DNA of 64,000 nucleotides from the NCBI RefSeq assembly GCF_023571765.1, contig NZ_JAMJXC010000018.1, positions 1 to 64,000 on the forward strand, in the 5' to 3' direction. Each line of letters starts with the position of its first letter. The stretch's first letter is position 1. The notes under the pieces were generated by a model that did no database searches, had not been told where the DNA came from, and saw only the letters and a list, made by a program, of their open reading frames with translations. This DNA is from Xanthobacter aminoxidans (GTDB lineage Bacteria; Pseudomonadota; Alphaproteobacteria; Rhizobiales; Xanthobacteraceae). This document shows positions 8,632 to 17,402 of the stretch, in pieces. A program made the translations under genes and the position numbers.

Positions 8632-9885
8632 ATGAGCCAGATCGAAGACGCCTGGGGCGCCGGCCCCACCGACCGGTACGAGGAACTCGCCAGCCGGTTC
8701 CGCCCCATCTTCCGCGACATCCGCGACAGCGCGGTGGAGCGCGAGCAAGACCACCGCCTGCCACGTGCCGAGATCGCCGCCCTGAAGGAGGCCGGCTTCA
8801 CCACCCTGCGCCTGCCCAAGGACGAAGGCGGCTTCGGCGCCACCTTGCCCGAGCTGTTCAACCTGCTCATCGAGCTGTCGGAGGCCGACAGCAACGTCAC
8901 CAATGCGCTCCGCGCCCATTTCGGCTTCACCGAGGAGGTGCTGAACTCGCCCTTCAAGGACTATCGCGACCGCTGGGTGAAACGCATCGCGGCCAAGGAG
9001 ACCTCGGGCAGCGGCTTCACCGAGGGGGCGGACAATGCGGTCGGCCACTTCAACACCCGCATCGTGCGCGACGGCGACCGGCTGCGCCTCGACGGGCAGA
9101 AATTCTATACCACCGGCTCCCTCTTCGCCGACTGGATCAATCTCGGAGCCGAGGATGAGGAGGGCAACTTCATCCTCGCGCAGGTGCCCACCGGCGCGCC
9201 GGGCGTGAGCATCGTCGACGACTGGGACGGCTTCGGCCAGCAGCTCACCGCCTCGGGCACCGCGAAGTTCGACAACGTCACCCTCTCCGACGACCTCATC
9301 AACCCACAGCGCAAGCGCTTCCGCTATTCGGTCGCCTTCTACCAACTCGTCCACCTCGCCACCCTCGCCGGCATCGGCCGGGCAGCGGCGGGCGACGTGG
9401 CGCGGCTCGTCTCCGTGCGCAAGCGGGTGTTCAGCCACGGCAATGCCGACCGGGCGGGCGCCGATCCGCAGATCCTCCAGATCGTCGGCAAGGTGCGCGC
9501 CAGCGCCTACGGGGCCGGCGCGGTGGTGCTCAAGGCGGCCGAGGCGCTCCAGCGGGCCTATGACACCCGCGAACGGGAGACCTCCGAAGGACAAGACAAC
9601 TCGGGGCAGGACCTTTCGGTGGCAGTGGCGGACCTCGAGGTGAACCAGGGCGTCACGGTGGTGACCTCCCTCATCCTCGATGCCACCTCCCATCTGTTCG
9701 ACGCGCTGGGCGCCTCCTCGGCGCGGCGCGGGGTGGGCCTCGACCGCCATTGGCGCAACGCCCGCACCCTCTCCTCCCACAATCCGCGCGTCTACCGCGA
9801 GCGCATCGTCGGCGACTTCGCGGTGAACGGCACCTGGCCCCCCGGCCCCTACCGCGTCGGCGACGGCATCGCCAAGGCCGGCTGA
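8632..9885 (+). CDS. Acyl-CoA-dehydrogenase-like flavin monooxygenase (DszC/SfnB type)
   Basis: This is a 417-residue protein with the acyl-CoA dehydrogenase fold. An N-terminal helical domain is followed by a beta domain (FYTTGSLFADWINLGA and DDWDGFGQQLTASGTAKFDNV) and a C-terminal helical bundle ending LDRHWRNARTLSSHNP. The last motif is typical of the DszC/SfnB/SfnC flavin-dependent oxygenase branch rather than of true dehydrogenases. Such enzymes use reduced flavin to oxidise sulfur or nitrogen compounds. The ATG at 8632 follows the previous gene by 31 bases. The only sulfur amino acid in the whole chain is the initiator Met. Paralogues in this window start at 26773, 43396 and 47541. Confidence 0.85.
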   Translation: MSQIEDAWGAGPTDRYEELASRFRPIFRDIRDSAVEREQDHRLPRAEIAALKEAGFTTLRLPKDEGGFGATLPELFNLLIELSEADSNVTNALRAHFGFTEEVLNSPFKDYRDRWVKRIAAKETSGSGFTEGADNAVGHFNTRIVRDGDRLRLDGQKFYTTGSLFADWINLGAEDEEGNFILAQVPTGAPGVSIVDDWDGFGQQLTASGTAKFDNVTLSDDLINPQRKRFRYSVAFYQLVHLATLAGIGRAAAGDVARLVSVRKRVFSHGNADRAGADPQILQIVGKVRASAYGAGAVVLKAAEALQRAYDTRERETSEGQDNSGQDLSVAVADLEVNQGVTVVTSLILDATSHLFDALGASSARRGVGLDRHWRNARTLSSHNPRVYRERIVGDFAVNGTWPPGPYRVGDGIAKAG

Positions 9886-9915
9886 CCGCTCCTCCTCCTT
9901 CACTGGACAAGACCC

Positions 9916-11373
9916 ATGACCACGCCCGCCACCCCCGACATCAATGCCCTCGCCCGTCTTGCCGCGCAGGCTCAGGCCGACCTCTCCCGCATCGGCGAGA
10001 CCGGCACGGACTGGGTGCCTGAGGCCGAGGGCATCGAGCACAATGTGGTGGTGGTGGGCGCCGGCCAGAGCGGCCTTGCCGCCGCCTTCGGCCTCCGGCG
10101 CGCCGGCATCGGCCGCGTGAGCCTCGTCGATGCCGCCCCGGCAGGCCAAGAGGGTATTTGGCGCGGCCCCGCGCGCATGACCATCCTGCGCACCCCCAAG
10201 GTGCCACCGGGCCCGGAACTAGGGCTGCCGAGCCTGTCGTTCCAAGCCTGGTACGAGGCGGCCTATGGAGTCGAGGCCTATGCCGCGCTGCCGACCGTGC
10301 CGCGCGAGATCTGGGCGGACTATGTGGCGTGGTTCCGCTCGGCGTCCGCCGTCGAGGTGCGCAATGGCGTCACCCTGACGCGGGTGGAGCCGCAGGAGGG
10401 GCGCCTGCGGCTCCACTTCACGGCTGAGGGGAAGACCTTCACCGAGACCACCCGCAAGCTGGTGCTGGCCACCGGCATCGCCGGCTCGGGCGGACCGTTC
10501 ATTCCCGATGTGGTGGCGGACCTGCCCGGCAAGCTGTTCGCCCACACCCACGCCTTCGACCCGAAGGCCCTGGCCGGCCGGCGCGTCGCCATCCTCGGCT
10601 CGGCGGCCTCCGCCTTCGATGCGGCGGGTGCGCTGCTGGAGGCCGGCGCGGGGGCGGTGGACCTGTTCTCGCGCGGCGCGGACCTTGCCCGGGGCTCCGC
10701 CATGAAGCCGTTCGGCTTCTTCGGCGCCTGGGAGCATTTCCACGCACTGCCCGATGCCGACCGCTGGGCGGTGATGGCCCATTTCCGCCGCCGCGCCTCC
10801 TTCCCGCCACCGGCGGCGGTGAAGCGGGCGGTGGCCCATGCCAACTTCCGCATCCACCTCGACGCCGGCTGGCGCGCGGTGGAGCCGCACGGGGACGGCG
10901 TGCGCATCACCCTCAATTCGGGTGCCGTCTTCGACGCCGACTTCATCCTGCTCGGCACCGGCTATCAGGCCGACGCACGGCTCTACCCGCCCTTCGCCGA
11001 TTTCGCTCCCGCGATCGCTCGATGGTCGGACAAGGTGGCGGTCGAGCCCGAAGACGCCGCGCTCGCCAGCGCGCCCTATCTCGGCCCCGCCTTCGAGCTG
11101 GTGGAGACGGAGAAGGGCGCCGCGCCCTTCCTCGCAGATATTCACTTCCTCGCCTTCTCGGCCATGACCAGCACCGGCCGCCCGGTGGGCGACATCGCGA
11201 GCCTGCGCCACAACATTCCCCGCGCGGTGGCCGCCATCGGCCGCGACCTGTTCGTCGCCGACCGCGCCAAGCACCTCGCCCGCTTCCTCGCGCCGGTCGG
11301 CACCGACGACCTGCCGCACGACCTCTATGCCGGCGCCATCGCCGCCGGCGACACGCTGGCGGCCGCCGAATGA
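9916..11373 (+). CDS. FAD/NAD(P)-binding monooxygenase-like protein
   Basis: This is a 485-residue protein. A dinucleotide-binding motif VVVVGAGQSGLAAAFGLRRAG (~residues 43-63) binds FAD, and a second Rossmann motif (RRVAILGSAASAFDAAG, ~residues 223-239) should bind NAD(P). LLGTGYQAD is the conserved ATG-like segment of flavin-containing monooxygenases. It most resembles YhhW/YlaL-like or FMO-type NAD(P)-binding proteins found beside sulfonate transporters. It could oxygenate a sulfur compound or shuttle electrons to the flavin enzymes encoded just upstream, but neither role is shown. It contains no cysteine. Confidence 0.75.
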   Translation: MTTPATPDINALARLAAQAQADLSRIGETGTDWVPEAEGIEHNVVVVGAGQSGLAAAFGLRRAGIGRVSLVDAAPAGQEGIWRGPARMTILRTPKVPPGPELGLPSLSFQAWYEAAYGVEAYAALPTVPREIWADYVAWFRSASAVEVRNGVTLTRVEPQEGRLRLHFTAEGKTFTETTRKLVLATGIAGSGGPFIPDVVADLPGKLFAHTHAFDPKALAGRRVAILGSAASAFDAAGALLEAGAGAVDLFSRGADLARGSAMKPFGFFGAWEHFHALPDADRWAVMAHFRRRASFPPPAAVKRAVAHANFRIHLDAGWRAVEPHGDGVRITLNSGAVFDADFILLGTGYQADARLYPPFADFAPAIARWSDKVAVEPEDAALASAPYLGPAFELVETEKGAAPFLADIHFLAFSAMTSTGRPVGDIASLRHNIPRAVAAIGRDLFVADRAKHLARFLAPVGTDDLPHDLYAGAIAAGDTLAAAE

Positions 11374-11413
11374 GCCGCCGCCTGCCCACAACCCTTCGCT
11401 CCGGAAAGCCGAG

Positions 11414-12304
11414 ATGACCGTTCAACCGCCTCCGCCCAGCTTCGTCGCTTCCGGCGCCAGCCAGACGCCCGCATCCGCGGCGCTGGATCTGGTGGACCTC
11501 AGCCCGCGCTCCGGGCAGACCCCGGCCCGCTCGCGCTTCGGCAAGACGGCACGCTTCGCCTCCCGAGCGCTGGTGCCGGCGCTGCTTCTCGCCGTGTGGC
11601 AGGCAAGCTCCAACCTCGGCTTCGTCGCCCCGGAGGTGCTGCCCTCCCCCGCCGAGATCATCGCCGCCTATGCCGAATTGATCCGCACCGGCGAACTCCA
11701 GTCCGCCATTCCCGCCTCCCTTGCCCGCGCGCTGACGGGGCTGGCGCTGGGGGCGAGCGTCGGGCTGGCGCTGGGCCTCTTCGCCGGCCTGTGGCGCGTG
11801 GGCGAGGAACTGTTCGACGCGCCGCTGCAGATGCTGCGCACCATTCCGTTCATCGCGATGATCCCGCTGTTCATCATCTGGTTCGGCATCGGCGAGCAGG
11901 CGAAGATCGCGCTCATCTTCGGCGCCACCATCTTCCCGGTCTATCTCAACACCTATTCCGGCGTGCGCGGGGTGGACCAGAAACTGATCGAGGCGGCGCG
12001 GGTGTTCGGCCTCTCCCACGGACGCATCGCCACCCGCGTCATCATCCCAACCGCTTTGCCGTCCATCCTCGTCGGGCTGCGGTTCGCGGCCGGCGTGTCG
12101 CTGCTGGCGCTGGTGGCGGCGGAGCAGATCAACGCGCGCTCGGGCATCGGCTTTATCCTCATCAACGCCAACCAGAACCAGCGCACCGACATCATCATCG
12201 CCGGCATCATCGTCTACGCGCTGCTCGGCATCGTCATCGACCTCGTGATGCGTTTGGTGGAACGCCTCGCACTGCCCTGGAGGCCCAGCCTTGTCCTTGC
12301 ATAG
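11414..12304 (+). CDS. ssuC: ABC transporter permease, sulfonate/nitrate/taurine type
   Basis: This 296-residue inner-membrane protein has about six transmembrane segments. It carries the BPD_transp_1 EAA-loop region (EAARVFGLSHGRIATRVIIPTALPSILVG, where the loop contacts the ATPase) and the SsuC-type LQMLRTIPFIAMIPLFIIWFG segment. The ATG at 11414 was chosen because the longer reading overlaps the preceding gene. The N-terminal ~45 residues are a hydrophilic extension. The stop overlaps the ATPase start by 14 bases. The closest paralogue in the window is the permease at 48788. Confidence 0.9.
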   Translation: MTVQPPPPSFVASGASQTPASAALDLVDLSPRSGQTPARSRFGKTARFASRALVPALLLAVWQASSNLGFVAPEVLPSPAEIIAAYAELIRTGELQSAIPASLARALTGLALGASVGLALGLFAGLWRVGEELFDAPLQMLRTIPFIAMIPLFIIWFGIGEQAKIALIFGATIFPVYLNTYSGVRGVDQKLIEAARVFGLSHGRIATRVIIPTALPSILVGLRFAAGVSLLALVAAEQINARSGIGFILINANQNQRTDIIIAGIIVYALLGIVIDLVMRLVERLALPWRPSLVLA

Positions 12305-13094
12305 CTCTTCTCCCGCTCCCGCCGAAGCCATCGCCCTCGCCGGCCTCGACCTCGCCGCGCCACCCGCGCCTGTCCAGCCGGTGGCCGTGCGCCTCGAAGG
12401 CGTGCGCCGGGTGTTCGGCTCCCGCGCGGTGCTGGACGGCATCGACCTCGAGGTCCGACGCGGCGAGTTCGTCTCCTTGCTCGGTCCCTCCGGCACCGGC
12501 AAGACGACGCTCTTGCGCATCCTCGCCGGGCTCGACCGGGCCGATGGCGGGCGCGTGGAAGTCGCCTCCGCCCGCTCCGTGGTCTTCCAGGAGCCGCGGC
12601 TCGTGCCGGCCAAGCGCGTCTGGCAGAACGTGGTGCTCGGCCATGTGCAGAACCGCGTCACCCGCAGCCTCGCGGCCGCCGCGCTGGAGGAGGTGGGCCT
12701 GGGCCGTCACGTGGACGTGTGGCCCAAGACGCTGTCCGGCGGTGAGGCGCAGCGTGTGGCGCTCGCCCGCGCTCTGGCCGGTGAGCCCAACCTGCTGCTG
12801 CTGGACGAGCCCTTCGCCGCGCTCGATGCGCTCACCCGCATCCGCATGCATGATCTCGTCGCCCAGCTCTGGCGGCGCCATCTGCCGGCGGTGGTGCTCG
12901 TGACCCACGATGTGGACGAAGCCATCCTCATGTCCGACCGGGTGATCGTCCTGTCCGGCGGCGGCATCCGCTTCGATGCCCGCGTGCCGTTGGAGCGTCC
13001 CCGCAAGCGCGGCGATGCCGGCTTTGCCGCGCTGCGCGCCCGACTCCTCGCCGAGCTGGGCGTCGCCTCCCCCGAGGCCGGCGGCCACGCCTGA
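12291..13094 (+). CDS. ssuB: ABC transporter ATPase, sulfonate type
   Basis: This is a 267-residue nucleotide-binding subunit. Walker A is GPSGTGKTT (~residues 65-73), the Q-loop is VVFQEPRL, the signature is LSGGEAQRVALARAL, Walker B is LLLLDEPFAALD and the H-loop is VLVTHDVDEA. It energises the permease encoded just upstream. Translation probably begins at the TTG at 12291, inside the permease gene, and this gives a 30-residue leader before the first beta strand. No cysteine is present. Confidence 0.9.
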   Translation: MSLHSSSPAPAEAIALAGLDLAAPPAPVQPVAVRLEGVRRVFGSRAVLDGIDLEVRRGEFVSLLGPSGTGKTTLLRILAGLDRADGGRVEVASARSVVFQEPRLVPAKRVWQNVVLGHVQNRVTRSLAAAALEEVGLGRHVDVWPKTLSGGEAQRVALARALAGEPNLLLLDEPFAALDALTRIRMHDLVAQLWRRHLPAVVLVTHDVDEAILMSDRVIVLSGGGIRFDARVPLERPRKRGDAGFAALRARLLAELGVASPEAGGHA

Positions 13095-13129
13095 CCCCTT
13101 CCCCAGTTTCAGAGTTGGAGCCTTTCCCA

Positions 13130-14146
13130 GTGACCTCTTCCCTGCGTCCCACCCGCCGCCATCTGCTTGCCGCCGGCGCCGCTTTCGCCGCCTTCCTTGC
13201 CGCCTCCGCCGCGTCCGCCGAGGAGCGCGTGAAGCTGCTGATCGGCTACCAGGACCTCACCGTGCCTTCCACCGTCACCGCTTCGAAGGTACTCGAGGGC
13301 GCGCCCTATGACGTGGAATGGGTGATCCTGCCCGGCCCGGCGGCGCAGCTCTCGGCGCTCTATTCCAAGAACATTGATGTGGGCCACATGGGCGACACCT
13401 CGCTCATCATCGAGCAGGGCAAGGCCAAGGACGAGTGGGTGGAGGGCAATCCTCCGCTGCAGATCATCGCCGGCTGGCGCGCCAATGACGGCAAGTATCC
13501 GCCCATCGTCACAGTGGTGCGCACGGATGCGAAGATCGACACGCTGGCTGACCTGCGTGGCAAGAAGTGGTCGTACAATTTCGGCGGCTTCAACTATCTG
13601 CAATACGTGCTCACCGGCTTAAAAGCCGGGCTCACGCCGAAGGATTACGAGGCGGTGCAGCTCGGAGATCAGAACGCCAGCGCCGCCGCCTTCAATTCCG
13701 GCCGGGTGGACGCCTTTTCCGGCTCCATCGCGCCCGTGGGTGAATCCATCGAAAAGGGCACGGCCCGCGTCCTCATCACCAGCGACGAGCTGGAGATCCC
13801 CGCCCTCAACGTCTTCACCGCCCGCGGCGACGTGCTGAAGGATCCGGCCAAGCGCGCCGCCTTGGCCGATTTCCTTGCCCGCGTGCGCACCCACTGGACC
13901 TGGTATGCCGACCATCTCGACGAGGTGCAGAAGCTCTACGAGGAGAAGGTGAAGCAGACCCCGGCGCGGGCGAAGCTCACCACCCTCTACCAAAAGGCCA
14001 CCTTCCAGCCCCTCGACGACAAGCTGGTCGCCCGCGAGCAGAAGATCGCCGACATCCTCACCGAAGCCGGCGGCATCCCCAAGAAGATCAACGTGAACGT
14101 TGAGTTCTACCGCGGCTTCAATTCCTCCACCGTCGGCGGCAACTGA
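13130..14146 (+). CDS. ssuA: ABC transporter substrate-binding protein, aliphatic sulfonate type
   Basis: This 338-residue exported protein has a signal sequence (RRHLLAAGAAFAAFLAASAASA) with paired arginines, suggesting Sec or Tat export. A type II periplasmic-binding fold follows (LLIGYQDLTVPSTVTASKVLEG, GHMGDTSLIIEQGKAK, RGKKWSYNFGGFNYLQYVL). The GTG at 13130 is preferred because GGAG lies 10 bases upstream; a TTG at 13115 is the alternative. It belongs with the permease and ATPase at 11414-13094. Beyond the initiator, the protein has one methionine and no cysteine. Confidence 0.88.
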   Translation: MTSSLRPTRRHLLAAGAAFAAFLAASAASAEERVKLLIGYQDLTVPSTVTASKVLEGAPYDVEWVILPGPAAQLSALYSKNIDVGHMGDTSLIIEQGKAKDEWVEGNPPLQIIAGWRANDGKYPPIVTVVRTDAKIDTLADLRGKKWSYNFGGFNYLQYVLTGLKAGLTPKDYEAVQLGDQNASAAAFNSGRVDAFSGSIAPVGESIEKGTARVLITSDELEIPALNVFTARGDVLKDPAKRAALADFLARVRTHWTWYADHLDEVQKLYEEKVKQTPARAKLTTLYQKATFQPLDDKLVAREQKIADILTEAGGIPKKINVNVEFYRGFNSSTVGGN

Positions 14147-14170
14147 GCGGCGCGGAACGGGAGACGACAC

Positions 14171-15190
14171 ATGGCAGCCTCTCCTCCGCCCGCCGTCAGC
14201 CGGCTCTCGCGGCGAACCCTTCTCGCCGCCACCGGCGCGCTCCTCCTCCCCGGCCTTGGTGCCGGTCGGGCGGGGGCGGCGGATGCCAGCCTCAAGGTCG
14301 GCTATCAGGATTCGACCCTGCCCGAGCTTGCCCAGGCCTCGGGCGTGTTCGAGGGGGCGCCTTACAAGGTGGAATGGGTGGTGCTGCCCGGCCCCGCCGC
14401 GCAGCTTACCGCCGCCTATTCGAAGGCCATCGACCTCGCCCACCTCGGCGACACCTCGCTCATCATCGAGCAGGGCAAGTCCGCCGATGGCTGGGCGGGT
14501 GGCCCGCCGCTTCAGATCATCGCCGGCTGGCGCAATCTCGATGCGCGCTATCCGCGCATCGTCACCGCCGTGCGCAGCCGCACCAGTGCGAAGACGGCGG
14601 CCGAGCTGAAGGGCCTCAAATGGGGCTTCAATTTCGGCGGCCTCAATTACGTGCAGTATCTCCTCGCCCGCCGGGCGGGCGGCCTCACCACCGCCGACAT
14701 CGACCCCATCCAGTTCGGCGACGGCAATGCCGCCGCCACCGCCTTCAATGCCGACCATGTGGACGTCTATTCCGGCCTCGGCGCGCTGGTGGGCGAGGCG
14801 GTGGAGAAGGGACAGGCGCGCATCGTTCTCACCAGCGACGACCTCGACATTCCCGCGCTCGGCGTGTTCGCCGCCCGCACGGACGCCATCGCCGATCCCG
14901 GCCGCCGCGCCGTGCTGCAAGATTTCGTCGGCCGGCTGGCACGCTATTTCGCCTGGTATGCCGACAATCTCGACACGGCCGAGCGCATTTATATCGACAG
15001 GGTGAAGCAGAGCCCCGCCCGCGCCCGCTATTACGTGGAGTTCGGCAAGGCGCGGCTGCGCCCCATCGATGCCGAACTGATCCGCCGCGAGCAGAAGATC
15101 GCCGATGCCCTGCTGGAGGCCGGCGCCATTCCCCGCGCCATCGATGTCTCGCCCGAGTTCAACACCACCTTCAACGCCGCCGTGAACTGA
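14171..15190 (+). CDS. Second ABC substrate-binding protein, tandem paralogue
   Basis: This is a 339-residue protein with an apparent Tat signal (SRRTLLAATGALLLPG). It aligns along its whole length with the previous gene: shared segments include VEWV-LPGPAAQL, LGDTSLIIEQGK, PLQIIAGWR and EQKIADALLEAGAIP. The pair therefore arose by tandem duplication, and probably gives the same permease two ligand specificities. The only sulfur-containing residue is the initiator Met, so the mature protein should contain no sulfur. Confidence 0.88.
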   Translation: MAASPPPAVSRLSRRTLLAATGALLLPGLGAGRAGAADASLKVGYQDSTLPELAQASGVFEGAPYKVEWVVLPGPAAQLTAAYSKAIDLAHLGDTSLIIEQGKSADGWAGGPPLQIIAGWRNLDARYPRIVTAVRSRTSAKTAAELKGLKWGFNFGGLNYVQYLLARRAGGLTTADIDPIQFGDGNAAATAFNADHVDVYSGLGALVGEAVEKGQARIVLTSDDLDIPALGVFAARTDAIADPGRRAVLQDFVGRLARYFAWYADNLDTAERIYIDRVKQSPARARYYVEFGKARLRPIDAELIRREQKIADALLEAGAIPRAIDVSPEFNTTFNAAVN

Positions 15191-15207
15191 ACGGCGCCGG
15201 AGGGACC

Positions 15208-16590
15208 ATGAACGTCTCCGTCAGCCCGAAGGCGGCCGCGCGGCGCGCCGACGTCACTGCCGCCGTGGTGCAGGCGACCCAGCGCATCCGCTTCGACGAC
15301 ATCCCCGCGCGCACCATCGCCACCACCAAGCGCGTGCTGCTCGATACGCTGGCGGTTGCCTGGGCGGCGGCGGATGCGGCCGGCGTCAATGCGGCGCGGG
15401 CGCTCGCGCTGCGCGGCGCGCCCGGCCATGCCAGCCTGTGGGGGGAAGGCGACACGCGGCGTGAGCCCTCCGCCGCCGCCTTCTACAACGGCACGCTCGC
15501 GGCGGCGCTCGATTTCGACAGCCTCGCCGGCTTCGTCCATGCGGACATCATCGTGGCGCCCGCCGCGCTCGCCGTCGCAGAGCAGCAGCGGCGCAACGGG
15601 CGCGAGCTTCTCGCCGCCCTCACCCTTGGCAACGAATTGGTGGTGCGGCTGGCGGCGGCGACGCGCACCAACCGGGGCTTCTTCCACACCTCCATCGCCG
15701 GCGTGTTCGGCGCCGCGCTCGCCGCCGCCCGCCTGCGCGGGCTGGATGCCGACCGCACCCACAATGCCCTCGGCATCGCCTTGTGCCACGCAGGCGGGAC
15801 CCAGCAGAGCCACGTGGAGCAGCGTCTCACCAAGCGCCTGCAATCGGCCTTCGCCGCGCGCGACGGCATCATTTCCGCCGATCTCGCGGCGCTCGGCACC
15901 ACCGGCCCGCGTGCCGCCTTCGAAGGGCCGTTCGGCCTGTTCGCCTTGTTTGAGGAGGGACGGCCGGAAGAGGTGCTGGACGGGCTCGGCCAGCGCTATC
16001 TGATCGAGGGCACCGCGCTCAAGCGCTTCCCCGCCTGCGGCTGCAGCCATGCGGCGCTTGCCGCGGCGCTGGAGATCGTCGCCCGCCACGGCATCACCGG
16101 CGCGGATGTGGCGCGGGGCGAGATCGTGCTGACGCCCTATATGGCGCGGCTCGTGGGCGGCGCCTTCGCGCCCGAGGCCAATCCGCAAGTGACGGGCCAG
16201 TTCAACGTGCGCTACGGCGTCGCCGCTGTCCTCGCGCGCGGCGGCTTCGGCCTTGCCGACATCGAGCCGGCGGCGGTGCTCGACCCTGCCATCCGGCCGC
16301 TGGTGGAGCGCCTGTCCGTGCGGGTGGACGAGAGCCGCACCGGCACCTTCGCTCCGGCGGACGTCACCATCGAGACCCACGACGGCCGCCGCCTGTCCCA
16401 TCGCGTGGAAGCCGTGCCCGGCAGCCCCGAGGCGCCGCTGGGCGAGGACGAGATCCACGCCAAGCTGGTCGCGGCATTCGGCTATGGCCGCAATGCCCTG
16501 CCGCCGGTCCGCATCGAGGCGCTGGTGCAGCGCATCCAGCGGCTGGAGGGGGTGGACGACGTCTCCACCCTGTTCGATCAGGTGCTCTGA
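15208..16590 (+). CDS. MmgE/PrpD family protein
   Basis: This 460-residue protein belongs to the MmgE/PrpD (2-methylcitrate dehydratase-like) family. It has an N-terminal helical domain (DDIPARTIATTKRVLLDTLAVAWAA), the conserved NGTLAAALDFDS segment and a C-terminal domain with KRFPACGCSHAALAA. Members act as dehydratases or isomerases such as cis-aconitate decarboxylase and iminodisuccinate epimerase. The role in a sulfonate operon is unknown; processing the carbon skeleton left after desulfonation is one option. The ATG at 15208 follows GGAGGGACC. Four cysteines make it richer in sulfur than its operon partners. Confidence 0.8.
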   Translation: MNVSVSPKAAARRADVTAAVVQATQRIRFDDIPARTIATTKRVLLDTLAVAWAAADAAGVNAARALALRGAPGHASLWGEGDTRREPSAAAFYNGTLAAALDFDSLAGFVHADIIVAPAALAVAEQQRRNGRELLAALTLGNELVVRLAAATRTNRGFFHTSIAGVFGAALAAARLRGLDADRTHNALGIALCHAGGTQQSHVEQRLTKRLQSAFAARDGIISADLAALGTTGPRAAFEGPFGLFALFEEGRPEEVLDGLGQRYLIEGTALKRFPACGCSHAALAAALEIVARHGITGADVARGEIVLTPYMARLVGGAFAPEANPQVTGQFNVRYGVAAVLARGGFGLADIEPAAVLDPAIRPLVERLSVRVDESRTGTFAPADVTIETHDGRRLSHRVEAVPGSPEAPLGEDEIHAKLVAAFGYGRNALPPVRIEALVQRIQRLEGVDDVSTLFDQVL

Positions 16591-16624
16591 GCAGGCACCA
16601 ACCCATTCTCACGACGAGGCCTCC

Positions 16625-17350
16625 ATGGCGCATGATTTCAAGGACAGGGTCATCTGGATCACCGGCGCGGGCGGCGCCCTCGGCCGGGCCAGTGCCGAGA
16701 CGCTGGCCGCGCAGGGCGCGACCGTCATCGCCTCCGGCCGGCGGGCAGAGACGCTGCCCTCGGCCGCACGCATCGTGCCGCTCGCCGTGGACATCACCGA
16801 TGCCGCCGCCGTCGATGCTGGAGCGGCAGAGATCGCCCGGCGTTTCGGCCGGCTGGACGGGGTGGTGACCTCCACCAACCTGCCCATCTTCGGCGACTTC
16901 CTGACGCTCGACGACGCCGACTGGCTGAAGGTGATCGATGCGAAGCTGCTGGGCACCGTGCGCGTGGTGCGCGCGGCGCTGCCGCATCTCATCGCGTCCG
17001 GAAAGGGGAGCGTGGTGGTGCTGAGCGGGCGCGGCGGCATCGAGCCCTCGCCGCAGCATCTGCCGGGCTCCAGCGTGAACGCTGCGCTGATCCTGCTGGT
17101 GCGGGGCCTCGGCACGGTCTACGGGCCGCAGGGCGTGCGCGTGAATGCGGTGTCGCCCGGCCCCATCAAGTCACCCCGGCTCGACGCGCTGAACGCGGCC
17201 GGTACCGCAGCGCCCCCCGACACCGCCATCCCTGGTCCGGGCCTTCCCACCGACGTCGCCGACGCGGTGGCGTTCCTGCTGTCCGACGAGGCGCGCTACA
17301 TCACCGGCTCGAACCTGTTCGTGGACGGCGGCGGGCGCGCCCTTGCCTGA
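16625..17350 (+). CDS. SDR-family oxidoreductase with altered active site
   Basis: This is a 241-residue Rossmann-fold short-chain dehydrogenase-like protein. The cofactor motif GAGGALG is near residue 14, and the C-terminal half has RVNAVSPGPIKSPR and ITGSNLFVDGGG. The usual catalytic YxxxK is absent: the aligned segment reads PGSSVNAAL, with Gly and Asn in the Tyr and Lys positions. It may therefore be catalytically unusual, a binding protein or an isomerase. It is the last gene of the 7248-17350 run, and a strong terminator follows. No cysteine is present, and the only methionine is the initiator. Confidence 0.82.
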   Translation: MAHDFKDRVIWITGAGGALGRASAETLAAQGATVIASGRRAETLPSAARIVPLAVDITDAAAVDAGAAEIARRFGRLDGVVTSTNLPIFGDFLTLDDADWLKVIDAKLLGTVRVVRAALPHLIASGKGSVVVLSGRGGIEPSPQHLPGSSVNAALILLVRGLGTVYGPQGVRVNAVSPGPIKSPRLDALNAAGTAAPPDTAIPGPGLPTDVADAVAFLLSDEARYITGSNLFVDGGGRALA

Positions 17351-17364
17351 TCCCCTTGCAAAGC

Positions 17365-17398
17365 AGAAGGCCGCCGGATCGTGATCCGGCGGCCTTCT
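17365..17398. terminator. Bidirectional hairpin between convergent genes
   Basis: A perfect 16-bp inverted repeat (AGAAGGCCGCCGGATC with its complement) is separated by two bases, 14 bases after the SDR stop and 5 bases before the end of the convergent rhodanese gene. The arm ends in CTTCT, so there is only a short pyrimidine stretch and no long T run. The position between convergent genes supports a two-way terminator. Confidence 0.75.
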
Positions 17399-17402
17399 CG
17401 CG

